Shown: in pieces, positions 17,657-24,294 of the stretch
Position numbering within the stretch: the first letter of the stretch is position 1
Layout of the letters: each line of letters begins with the position of its first letter
Assembly: GCF_029688845.1 (NCBI RefSeq)
Contig: NZ_JARUKW010000002.1
Location: 62,001 to 126,000, forward strand
Direction of reading: 5' to 3'
From: Natronococcus sp. A-GB1
GTDB taxonomy: Archaea > Halobacteriota > Halobacteria > Halobacteriales > Natrialbaceae
DNA: 64,000 nucleotides
Notes under the pieces: generated by a model
Told to the model about the DNA's origin: nothing
What the model saw: only the letters and a program-made list of their open reading frames with translations
Database searches by the model: none
Program-made: the position numbers and the translations under genes

Positions 17657-19315
17657 TCAGTTTTCGAACCGGGCCTGGACGAACGGCTGGATGTCGTCGA
17701 TGTTGCTCAGTCGGGAGTCCGAGAGCAGGACGGCCTCGGTCTCGTCGATCGGGACCGAGAGGCTGATCTCCTTGGTCCGACCGTAGCGCCCCTTCGAGAC
17801 GACGACGGCGTTGACGATGCCGAGCATGTCGAGTTCGCTGATGAGGTCGGTCACTCGGCGCTGGGTGAGGACGTCGGCGTCGATCTCCTCGCAGAGGCGC
17901 TTGTAGATGTTGAACACCTCGCCGGTGTTGATGCTGTGGACGCCGTTTTTTTCGAGCAGGATCGTCGAGAAGAGGACGAGCTTGCTCTGCGTGGGAAGGG
18001 TGCGGACGACCTCAACGACTCGGTCGAGTTCGATCTTGTCCTGGGCCTGTCGGACGTGTTTCTCGACGATCGTCTCGGCCTGGGAGCGCTCGGCGAGCTC
18101 GCCCGCCGTTCGGAGCAGATCCAGCGCGCGACGCGCGTCTCCGTGTTCTTGGGCCGCGAAGGCTGCACACAGCGGGATCACGTCGTCCGACAGTGCATCG
18201 CCCTTGAAGGCGACGTTGGCTCGGTGCTGGAGGATATCCCGGAGCTGATTCGCGTCGTACGGTGGAAAGACGATCTCCTCCTCGCCGAGACTTGACTTGA
18301 CTCGGGGGTCCAGAAAGTCGGTGAACTTCAGATCGTTCGAGATTCCGATGATCGACACGCGAGAGTTCTCGAGTTCGGAGTTCATCCGCGAGAGGTTGTA
18401 CAGCGTGTCGTCCCCACTCTTCTCGACGAGCTTGTCGATCTCGTCGAGCATGATGACGACGACCCGCTCGTCGTAGTCGACGGCGTCGAAGAAGACGCTG
18501 TACACCCGATCGGTCGGCCAACCGGTCATCGGCACCTCCTGGAACGACTCCTTGTCTTCCTCGAGGGAGTCGATCCGGTCCTCGACCTCCTCGCGATCGG
18601 AGAACGGCGTGGACGCGAGCGGGTGTTCCCCGTCGGCTACGCCGGCCTCCGTTGGATCTGCCGACCCCTCCGTTTCGACTGGAGAACCGGACGACGGCGA
18701 CTCGGTTTCGGTTGCAAACGAAACGTGGTCGTTCGGATCGGAGCCCGCTGCGTCCTCGACGGATCCGACGGCGGAATCGTCGCGACCGTCGTTCGCTTCG
18801 TACTCCTCGAGTGCCTCGAGGCGCGCTTCGAGCGACTCGATCTTTCGGTCGATCCGTGCCTCGTTCTTCTCGATGAACTTGTTCGCGAGCTGTGCGAGTA
18901 CCCGGTACTGGGTGTCGGTCACCTCGCAGTTGATGTACTCGACGTCACAGGGGACGCTGTACTTCTGGGAGGTACTCTCGAGTTCCTTGCTGACGAACTT
19001 CGCACTCGCGGTCTTTCCAGTTCCCGTCTTTCCGTAGATCAGGATGTTCGAAGGCGTCTCGCCCCGGAGTGCGGCGACCAGAATCGTCGCCATCTTGTTG
19101 ATCTGGTCGGTTCGGTGGGGGAGTTCGTGGGGCGTGTAGGACGGACGCAGCACCTCCTTGTTCTCGAAGATCGGCTCGCCGCTGAGCAGGTCGTCGAACA
19201 GTCCCTGGCTCGGTTCCTCGTCGCCGATCGCCGTCTCCTCGAGCGACGTCGAGAACCCGTCGGTCTCGCCCTCGACGTCGTCGGTTCGTGGCGGCTCTGA
19301 GTTGTCGTCTGACAT
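17657..19315 (-). CDS. orc1: Orc1/Cdc6 replication initiator
   Basis: A 552-aa initiator ATPase that binds ORB elements and recruits the MCM helicase. Walker A is GKTGTGKT (95-102), Walker B VVVIMLDEID (285-294), sensor 1 GISNDL, sensor 2 GDARRALDLL, and the C-terminus is a winged helix (about 450-540). Family members are usually near 400 aa. Here about 100 residues (roughly 152-255) of acidic, Ser-rich coiled-coil-like sequence are inserted between Walker A and B. It faces away from oriC1 and an ORB-like motif lies just upstream of its start, suggesting autoregulation (inference). A TATA-like TTTAATAT lies about 150 bp upstream, implying a leader. Confidence 0.95.
   Translation of the reverse strand: MSDDNSEPPRTDDVEGETDGFSTSLEETAIGDEEPSQGLFDDLLSGEPIFENKEVLRPSYTPHELPHRTDQINKMATILVAALRGETPSNILIYGKTGTGKTASAKFVSKELESTSQKYSVPCDVEYINCEVTDTQYRVLAQLANKFIEKNEARIDRKIESLEARLEALEEYEANDGRDDSAVGSVEDAAGSDPNDHVSFATETESPSSGSPVETEGSADPTEAGVADGEHPLASTPFSDREEVEDRIDSLEEDKESFQEVPMTGWPTDRVYSVFFDAVDYDERVVVIMLDEIDKLVEKSGDDTLYNLSRMNSELENSRVSIIGISNDLKFTDFLDPRVKSSLGEEEIVFPPYDANQLRDILQHRANVAFKGDALSDDVIPLCAAFAAQEHGDARRALDLLRTAGELAERSQAETIVEKHVRQAQDKIELDRVVEVVRTLPTQSKLVLFSTILLEKNGVHSINTGEVFNIYKRLCEEIDADVLTQRRVTDLISELDMLGIVNAVVVSKGRYGRTKEISLSVPIDETEAVLLSDSRLSNIDDIQPFVQARFEN
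18664..18684 (-). other. ORB-like motif inside orc1
   Basis: On the minus strand the core reads CTCCAGTCGAAACGGAGGGG, encoding Pro-Val-Glu-Thr-Glu-Gly at residues 212-217 in the acidic insertion of Orc1. The motif match is direct; function is an inference. Confidence 0.5.
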
Positions 19316-19328
19316 CCGTCGTTGGGAT

Positions 19329-19349
19329 ACCCCCTCGTTTCGTGTGGAG
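19329..19349 (-). other. ORB-like motif just upstream of orc1
   Basis: The minus strand reads CTCCACACGAAACGAGGGGG, ending 14 bp from the orc1 start codon. Its position inside the transcribed leader or promoter would allow Orc1 to act on its own gene (inference). Confidence 0.55.
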
Positions 19350-19841
19350 AGACGGACCCGAAAGCAGTGATGCAGCGTTTGAACGGCCAGTGCGGCCGAT
19401 CAAGCGGAATAGCGATCGGTTTCGGATCCAGTTGATGCAAACGAAACAGAGGAACACCGCGATATTAAATTCTTCCCTTTCACTCACGTAGGATATGATT
19501 CTTTTTGGACGGATCCGGCTGCGAATCGAGTTGGTACCAGCTGCCGACTCCGGCGGTGTTTCGGATCGATTCCGGTTCCAGCGGTGAACGGAACCGTACC
19601 GGTATCAGTTCGATCCTCCGTTCGATAGAATGATACCGATACTCATGGGACTCTTCGGATGGTGACGATACTCGTGATCGGCAGCTCTCACCCGGTCAGT
19701 CGGCTGAGCGATCGGCGATTCCTGTCAGCTTCGCGATTACTCGCCGCTGGGTCGGTTCGTTCGGAGTGTTCGATTCGAAGCCAGGGTGGTGGGAATCCGG
19801 TGAGGAGAGATCGGCTCCGACGTCGAAGGAAGCCGGTCGCT

Positions 19842-19862
19842 CTCGAGTCGAAGAGAGGGGGG
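19842..19862 (+). other. ORB-like motif, left part of oriC1
   Basis: CTCGAGTCGAAGAGAGGGGG core on the plus strand. Its G-rich end faces the C-rich end of the next ORB (19885), so the two form an imperfect hairpin. Confidence 0.6.
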
Positions 19863-19884
19863 TTGGTTGCGGCGTCCCCCTCCC

Positions 19885-19906
19885 CACCCCTTCGTTTCAA
19901 CTGGAG
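19885..19906 (-). other. ORB, left of the unwinding region
   Basis: The minus strand reads CTCCAGTTGAAACGAAGGGG plus TG and continues into a second G-run. It is a perfect inverted copy of the ORB at 20190-20211. Confidence 0.85.
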
Positions 19907-20019
19907 ACCGACGAGGGAGTGGGGTGGGAGAAACGGAAAGACGGCTACAGGGGACAGAGCTCGAGGGAGTAATCCGGTGATTTCAGGAGAGGTCAAGCGA
20001 TATACGGGAGGTCTGTAAC

Positions 20020-20160
20020 GAGAGTTATGATCTTGTTGCTCAGATGGAGAGTTCAGAATTGAGCTAGTAACTAGATTGGTAGTCCTAGTAAATAGCTTCT
20101 TTTGTACCTAATACGGGTGCTGTTTCTTTTGTATGTATATAAAACCTTCCTTATCTAGAA
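20020..20160. other. AT-rich duplex-unwinding element of oriC1
   Basis: An AT-rich block (for example TAGTAACTAGATTGG, TAGTAAATAGCTTCTTTTG, GTATGTATATAAAACC) in an otherwise GC-rich chromosome, bounded by two inverted ORBs. Strand opening here is inferred from the layout. Confidence 0.7.
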
Positions 20161-20189
20161 CACCCTCCCCCACCCCTCCCTTCGGAGCG

Positions 20190-20211
20190 CTCCAGTTGAA
20201 ACGAAGGGGTG
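20190..20211 (+). other. ORB with extended G-string, right of the unwinding region
   Basis: CTCCAGTTGAAACGAAGGGG plus TG, followed by GGGGG. Such G-string extensions are known from haloarchaeal oriC1 ORBs. A degenerate inverted partner (CCACCCCTCCCTTCGG) abuts it on the left. Confidence 0.85.
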
Positions 20212-20458
20212 GGGGGTTCCCGACATCTCGTCCGGTTGTGTTACGCTCCCCGATGAAACGATCTGCTCTCATGACATTCTTCTCTGGGGACTACTGTTCG
20301 TCCGTTCCTCCTGTATTCCGGCGCTTTGGATGGTGTGTGTTACCTTCCTCCATACCGTTCTTTCACAATAGTCGTATTATCTACACGTCTGACGTAGGCT
20401 TAAGTGAATCCAGTTTGTAGTACGCGCAGACGCACTTCGCGGTGCCGGAGGGCCAAGG

Positions 20459-21097
20459 ATGGGACTGTTAACAGGACTCAAAGATAGTATCTCCCGGGTT
20501 ACGGATCGGTTGTTTACCGACGAGCAACCCAAACGAATCGGAATCTATGGACCGCCCAACGCTGGAAAGACGACGCTTGCGAATCGCATCGCACGGGACT
20601 GGACCGGCGATGCGGTCGGAACCGAAAGTCACGTTCCACACGAAACACGCCGCGCACGTCGAAAGGAAGACGTCGAGATCGAACGCGACGGACGGTCGGT
20701 CTCGATCGACATCGTCGACACGCCCGGCGTAACCACCAAGGTGGACTACGAGGAGTTCACCGACGAGATGGAAGAAGACGACGCGATCCGTCGGTCCCGC
20801 GAGGCCACGGAGGGCGTCGCCGAGGCGATGCACTGGCTTCGGGAGGATGTCGACGGCGTCATTTACGTTCTCGACAGCGCGGAGGATCCGATCACGCAGG
20901 TCAATACGATGCTGATCGGCATCATCGAATCCCGCGATCTGCCGGTTCTCATCTTCGCGAACAAGATCGACCTCGACGAGGCGAGCGTCAAACGGATCGA
21001 GGACGCGTTCCCCCAGCACAAGACGGTCCCGCTCTCCGCGAAGGAGGGCCAGAACATGGACGAGGTCTACGACAATATCGCGGAGTACTTCGGGTGA
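20459..21097 (+). CDS. oapA: Era-like GTP-binding protein, origin-associated OapA
   Basis: A 212-aa small GTPase. The P-loop is GPPNAGKTT (31-39), G3 is DTPGV (about 84), G4 is NKID, and a G5-like SAK follows (PLSAKEGQN). It is the first of three genes that always sit beside oriC1 in haloarchaea (oapA-oapB-oapC). Their role near the origin is not understood. CTTAAG at about 20399 is a plausible TATA box and GGAGGG lies 8-13 bp before the ATG. Start ATG 20459 fits both. Confidence 0.88.
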   Translation: MGLLTGLKDSISRVTDRLFTDEQPKRIGIYGPPNAGKTTLANRIARDWTGDAVGTESHVPHETRRARRKEDVEIERDGRSVSIDIVDTPGVTTKVDYEEFTDEMEEDDAIRRSREATEGVAEAMHWLREDVDGVIYVLDSAEDPITQVNTMLIGIIESRDLPVLIFANKIDLDEASVKRIEDAFPQHKTVPLSAKEGQNMDEVYDNIAEYFG

Positions 21098-21103
21098 TCA
21101 GTC

Positions 21104-21508
21104 GTGCCCAAGGCAACTAACCCGGACGATCCCAACGGTAATGACGGCGTACAGATCGATCTCATCAGCGGCGAGCGGATGGACACACTCGCCTCCACGG
21201 AGAAGATCCGGATGATCCTCGACGGCGTTCACGACGGTAACATCGTTATCCTCGAGGAGGGGCTCACCCCCGACGAGGAGAGCAAGCTCATCGAGATGAC
21301 GATGGCCGAGATCAGCCCCGACGCCGGATTCAACGGTATCGAAATCGAGACCTACCCCAAATCGGAGACGAAGGACTCGTCGCTGCTGGGCCGGCTCATG
21401 GGGTCGAACGAGTCGGCGGCGAAGCTGACGGTGATCGGGCCCGCCAACCAGATCGAAACCCTTCACAAGGACGAAACGCTGATCAGCGCGCTCGTATCCC
21501 GTAACTAA
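21104..21508 (+). CDS. oapB: DUF2073 protein, origin-associated OapB
   Basis: A 134-aa cytoplasmic protein matching the DUF2073 pattern (VQIDLISGERMDTL, EKIRMILDGVHDGNIVILEEGLTPDEE). It starts with GTG 6 bp after oapA, and its TAA stop shares one base with the oapC start (TAATG). Biochemical role is unknown; its conserved link to the origin suggests cooperation with OapA and OapC. Confidence 0.85.
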   Translation: MPKATNPDDPNGNDGVQIDLISGERMDTLASTEKIRMILDGVHDGNIVILEEGLTPDEESKLIEMTMAEISPDAGFNGIEIETYPKSETKDSSLLGRLMGSNESAAKLTVIGPANQIETLHKDETLISALVSRN

Positions 21509-22491
21509 TGCCACACCAGTGTACGAACTGTGGCCACACGTTTCCGGACGGCTCGAAGGAGATGCTCTCGGGCTGTCCCGACTGTGGCGGGAACAAGTTC
21601 CAGTTCACGCCGAACTCGGACCGGAGCGCCGAGGACGGCGCCGACGGAGATGCCGACCCTGAAACGCCGGCGGCCGATTCCACCGAAGCGGAAGCCGACG
21701 GCGTCGCCTCTCGAGCGGCCGAAACCGTCCGCGGGTGGGTTTCTTCGGAGCCGACCGACGAGTCGGCTCCCGACGCCCCGGAGCCACCGGCAGCCGACCG
21801 ATCGACGGCGAGCGCCGGCACGGCCGATCCCCAGTCGACCGGTGACTCTCGAGGGTCGGACCCGACTCGCAACGAGCGGTCGACGTCCCCCGGAGACCGG
21901 GACCGAGCGAGCGACGACGAGGACGACTCGTTTACCGAGTGGCCCGACTCGGCTCGTCGCCCCGAGGACCGCTCGTCGCCGTCTGCGGAGTCCACGGCCG
22001 GCAACGTCACTGACGACCGCACCGGCTCCGAACTGAACTCGAGTGACCACCGGACCGATCCGATCGCGGACGCCTCGAGCGAGCGCTCCGAGCCCGACCA
22101 CGAGACGGCGGCGGTGGCGGACTCGGAGGACTCCGCGCAGGCGAGCGCCCGCAGCGAGGTCGTCCCGGCCGACGATCTCCCGACCGGTTCGGACGCAGCT
22201 GGCGAAGGTGATCCGATCACCGAGGTCGATCCCATTGACGACGGCGGGAGCGAGGAAACGCCCGATCACGGGCGGGTCGTCAGCGAGCCATCGGGTGAGC
22301 AGCCGTCGATCGAGGAACTTCGCGCGGAACTCAACGAGCAGTTCGAGAGCATCAAGATCCTCCGACCGGGCCAGTACGAACTCAACCTCATGGAGCTGTA
22401 CAACCGCGACGAGTACATCATCTCGCTCCAGGAGGACGGCCGGTACGTCATCGACGTTCCGGAGTCCTGGCACGACGACGCCGACGAGTAA
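21508..22491 (+). CDS. oapC: zinc-ribbon protein, origin-associated OapC
   Basis: A 327-aa three-part protein. Residues 3-30 form a zinc ribbon (CTNCGHTF and CPDCGGNKF). Residues of about 40-265 are acidic, Ser/Asp/Pro-rich and probably disordered. The C-terminal about 60 residues (SIEELRAELNEQFESIKILRPGQYELNL) form a compact, conserved-looking domain. The two ends match the OapC family; the linker is typical of haloarchaeal versions. It is translationally coupled to oapB. ORB-like motifs follow directly after its stop. Confidence 0.87.
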   Translation: MPHQCTNCGHTFPDGSKEMLSGCPDCGGNKFQFTPNSDRSAEDGADGDADPETPAADSTEAEADGVASRAAETVRGWVSSEPTDESAPDAPEPPAADRSTASAGTADPQSTGDSRGSDPTRNERSTSPGDRDRASDDEDDSFTEWPDSARRPEDRSSPSAESTAGNVTDDRTGSELNSSDHRTDPIADASSERSEPDHETAAVADSEDSAQASARSEVVPADDLPTGSDAAGEGDPITEVDPIDDGGSEETPDHGRVVSEPSGEQPSIEELRAELNEQFESIKILRPGQYELNLMELYNRDEYIISLQEDGRYVIDVPESWHDDADE

Positions 22492-22496
22492 CGCCG

Positions 22497-22580
22497 ACCC
22501 CTTCGGTTCGACTGTAGACGGCCACCACCAGCCCTCGGGTCGCCCCTTCTTCGAGTCGAGTTGCAGTCGAACTCGGGGTG
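22497..22580. other. cluster of three ORB-like motifs after oapC
   Basis: ACCCCTTCGGTTCGACTGTAG at 22497 (minus orientation), GCCCCTTCTTCGAGTCGAG at 22542 (minus) and TGCAGTCGAACTCGGGGTG at 22562 (plus). The last two form an imperfect palindrome. They are weaker than the oriC1 copies. Confidence 0.45.
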
Positions 22581-22645
22581 TGGCCAGCGAACGACGATCG
22601 GTCGAGAAACCCTGGCGTCTCGCGGTTTCGGCCGAGACAGATGGA

Positions 22646-22651
22646 TTTAAG
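22646..22651 (+). promoter_or_regulatory. TATA box of the micro-protein operon
   Basis: TTTAAG lies 25-30 bp before ATG 22676, the classic haloarchaeal spacing for transcription starting at the start codon (leaderless mRNA). Confidence 0.6.
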
Positions 22652-22675
22652 CGATGCGACCGATAGCGTCCGAAC

Positions 22676-22765
22676 ATGAGCACTGCAACCAAGGCCGTTC
22701 TCGCGACGATCACCGTGTCGGCGCTACTGTCGGCGCTGATCATCTTCCAGACCGTTCTCGTCTGA
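22676..22765 (+). CDS. 29-aa single-helix membrane micro-protein
   Basis: A short ORF of 29 codons: a short polar start (MSTATK) followed by one hydrophobic helix of about 22 residues (VLATITVSALLSALIIFQTVLV region) up to the stop. Three facts support it as a gene: a TATA box at leaderless spacing, exact stop-start overlap with the next gene (TGATG), and a composition typical of a membrane segment. No homologue is recognised. It could be a leader that couples translation of the next gene. Confidence 0.6.
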   Translation: MSTATKAVLATITVSALLSALIIFQTVLV

Positions 22766-23559
22766 TGTTCACCGCTCGAGAGCTCTCGTCCCCGGTTGCG
22801 GCGATCCGGGAGGAGCACGCTCCCGACGCAGTCGTCGTCGACTGCGATCGGGACTTCGAGACGCTCGCGCCCGCCCAGGCGGAGGACCTGGGCCTGCTCG
22901 TGGACTCACTCGAGCCGGCGACGTACCCGGCCGCGTGGCTCCCCGAGGACGCTCCGGAGCTCCTCGTCCGATACGCGAGCAGCGACTTCACGGTCGGAAT
23001 GCCCGGCGACGGGAGCATCACCTGGACCCACCAGACTGACCCACCGACAGTTATCGTCAAACCCCGCGTCGAAGGGTCGCCCGAACCGTTTCTCGACTTT
23101 CTGCTCGCGGAGGCACTCGTCGAGGTCGGACTCGAGGTTCCCGAACACTTCCTCGGGTTCTTCGAAGAGGAGTACCAAAACCTCGAGCAGGCGACGGCGC
23201 TCGATCCGGCCGGCACCTACCAGATTGCCGCGGCGCTGTACGACGGCTGGACGGGGCTTCAGACGCGCGACGTGTTCGCGGCGTGGCACGAGGACGAAGG
23301 CGGAACGCATCCGGAGCTGGCCGACGCCTGGCACGACGCGGGAACCCGCCTCGAGGACCGTGTCTCGGGGCTTCCGGGTGCGGTCGCTCGCGGTGAGACC
23401 GACTTCGCGGACGCGACCGAACTGGCCTGCGCCACGATCAAACACGGTCTCGAGCTCCCGGCGCCGTTCGCCGCGCTCGACACCGACGCCTACCGGGATC
23501 ACGGATCGAACTACGCGGTAACGTGGGCCAAAAAGACGTTCGACGCGCTCGAGGATTAG
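22765..23559 (+). CDS. uncharacterised haloarchaeal protein
   Basis: A 264-aa acidic soluble protein starting at ATG 22765, the A of which is the last base of the upstream stop. It begins MFTARELSSPVAAIREEH and is rich in Trp and acidic residues (LYDGWTGLQTRDVFAAWHEDEGG). No catalytic motif or signal peptide is recognised. The frame is open upstream to 22654, but that part lies over the micro-ORF in another frame and is rejected. Its stop overlaps the convergent next gene by 4 bp. Function unknown. Confidence 0.8.
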   Translation: MFTARELSSPVAAIREEHAPDAVVVDCDRDFETLAPAQAEDLGLLVDSLEPATYPAAWLPEDAPELLVRYASSDFTVGMPGDGSITWTHQTDPPTVIVKPRVEGSPEPFLDFLLAEALVEVGLEVPEHFLGFFEEEYQNLEQATALDPAGTYQIAAALYDGWTGLQTRDVFAAWHEDEGGTHPELADAWHDAGTRLEDRVSGLPGAVARGETDFADATELACATIKHGLELPAPFAALDTDAYRDHGSNYAVTWAKKTFDALED

Positions 23560-24134
23560 AACGTCGCGTCGATGCTGCCGTCCTCGTCGAGATCGATCGT
23601 GCCGTCGAACAGCGCGCGGAACTCCTCGACGAGTTCCTCGTCGTGGGGATCCTCCGAGAGGTGGAACAGCCCGACGGCGTCGTGTTCGTCGAGCAGCTCG
23701 AGAATACGGCTTGCGGCCTCGAGGGCCTGTTCTTCGCCGGCGTAGTAGGCGAGTTCGGTCACCGAGTCGAAGCTGAGCCGGAGTTTGCCGTCGTGGTTCT
23801 CGAGGAAGCCGTCGATGTGATCGACGATGCCGTCGACGTCGTCGGGCGCGGCGACGTAGTGGACGGTGTCGCTGGTCCGCCGCGAGTAGCCGCGCTCGAT
23901 GGAGAGCGTGTCGAGGATCTCGGCGCGGTTCTCGTCGACGTCGTAGTACTCGAGTTTCTGTTTGGCTTCGCGCGCGGTCGTTCGAGTGGAGACGACCAGA
24001 AAGTTGTCGGTGTCGGTCTTGAGAAAATCGGTGTCGATGCGGTCGGTCTCACCGGTACTCGGATGCAACAGAAGGATGCCGGTTCCCCCGGGGACCGTCT
24101 CGGGAGTCCCCTCGATCGCCAGTTCGTACTCCAT
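23556..24134 (-). CDS. RAD55/KaiC-like protein with degenerate P-loop (tentative)
   Basis: A 192-aa acidic protein. The N-terminal layout (GGTGILLLHPSTGETDR, a strand NFLVVSTRTTAREAKQKLEYYDV, then later strands and helices) recalls RAD55/KaiC-family ATPases of haloarchaea. The Walker A position reads HPSTGETDR, however, and lacks the GKT lysine. If the likeness is right it has lost ATP binding. It is convergent with the preceding gene with overlapping stops. The assignment is weak and rests on pattern alone. Confidence 0.5.
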   Translation of the reverse strand: MEYELAIEGTPETVPGGTGILLLHPSTGETDRIDTDFLKTDTDNFLVVSTRTTAREAKQKLEYYDVDENRAEILDTLSIERGYSRRTSDTVHYVAAPDDVDGIVDHIDGFLENHDGKLRLSFDSVTELAYYAGEEQALEAASRILELLDEHDAVGLFHLSEDPHDEELVEEFRALFDGTIDLDEDGSIDATF

Positions 24135-24228
24135 ACTGCGTGACCAATTGCCGGAACCGACTTAATACTGAGGATATGTCGTCCCACAGCACGCGACGGC
24201 CGTTCCCGAACCACACCGTCGGTCCCCT

Positions 24229-24250
24229 CTTCGAGTCGAAACGAGGGGGA
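24229..24250 (+). other. ORB-like motif in intergenic region
   Basis: CTTCGAGTCGAAACGAGGGG on the plus strand, with an opposed CCCCTCTTCGAG half on its left. It lies between a divergent gene start (24134) and the iron permease stop (24295). Confidence 0.5.
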
Positions 24251-24294
24251 GACCGGGATCGCCGTGCTGACGGTCGGGAGCGTTCGGCCGTCGA

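Larger units (their letters stand above)
19316..20458. other. oriC1, main-chromosome replication origin region
   Basis: A 1,143-bp gene-free stretch between orc1 and oapA. It contains ORB-like motifs at 19329-19349 (-), 19842-19862 (+), 19885-19906 (-), a degenerate one at about 20170-20187 (-), and 20190-20211 (+). The 19885 and 20190 copies are exact 22-bp inverted copies, both with long G-strings pointing outward. Between them lies AT-rich DNA, densest at 20020-20160, the probable unwinding element. Adjacent orc1 and oapABC match the known haloarchaeal oriC1 context. A second AT-rich patch (19460-19510) probably contains the orc1 promoter. Confidence 0.9.
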
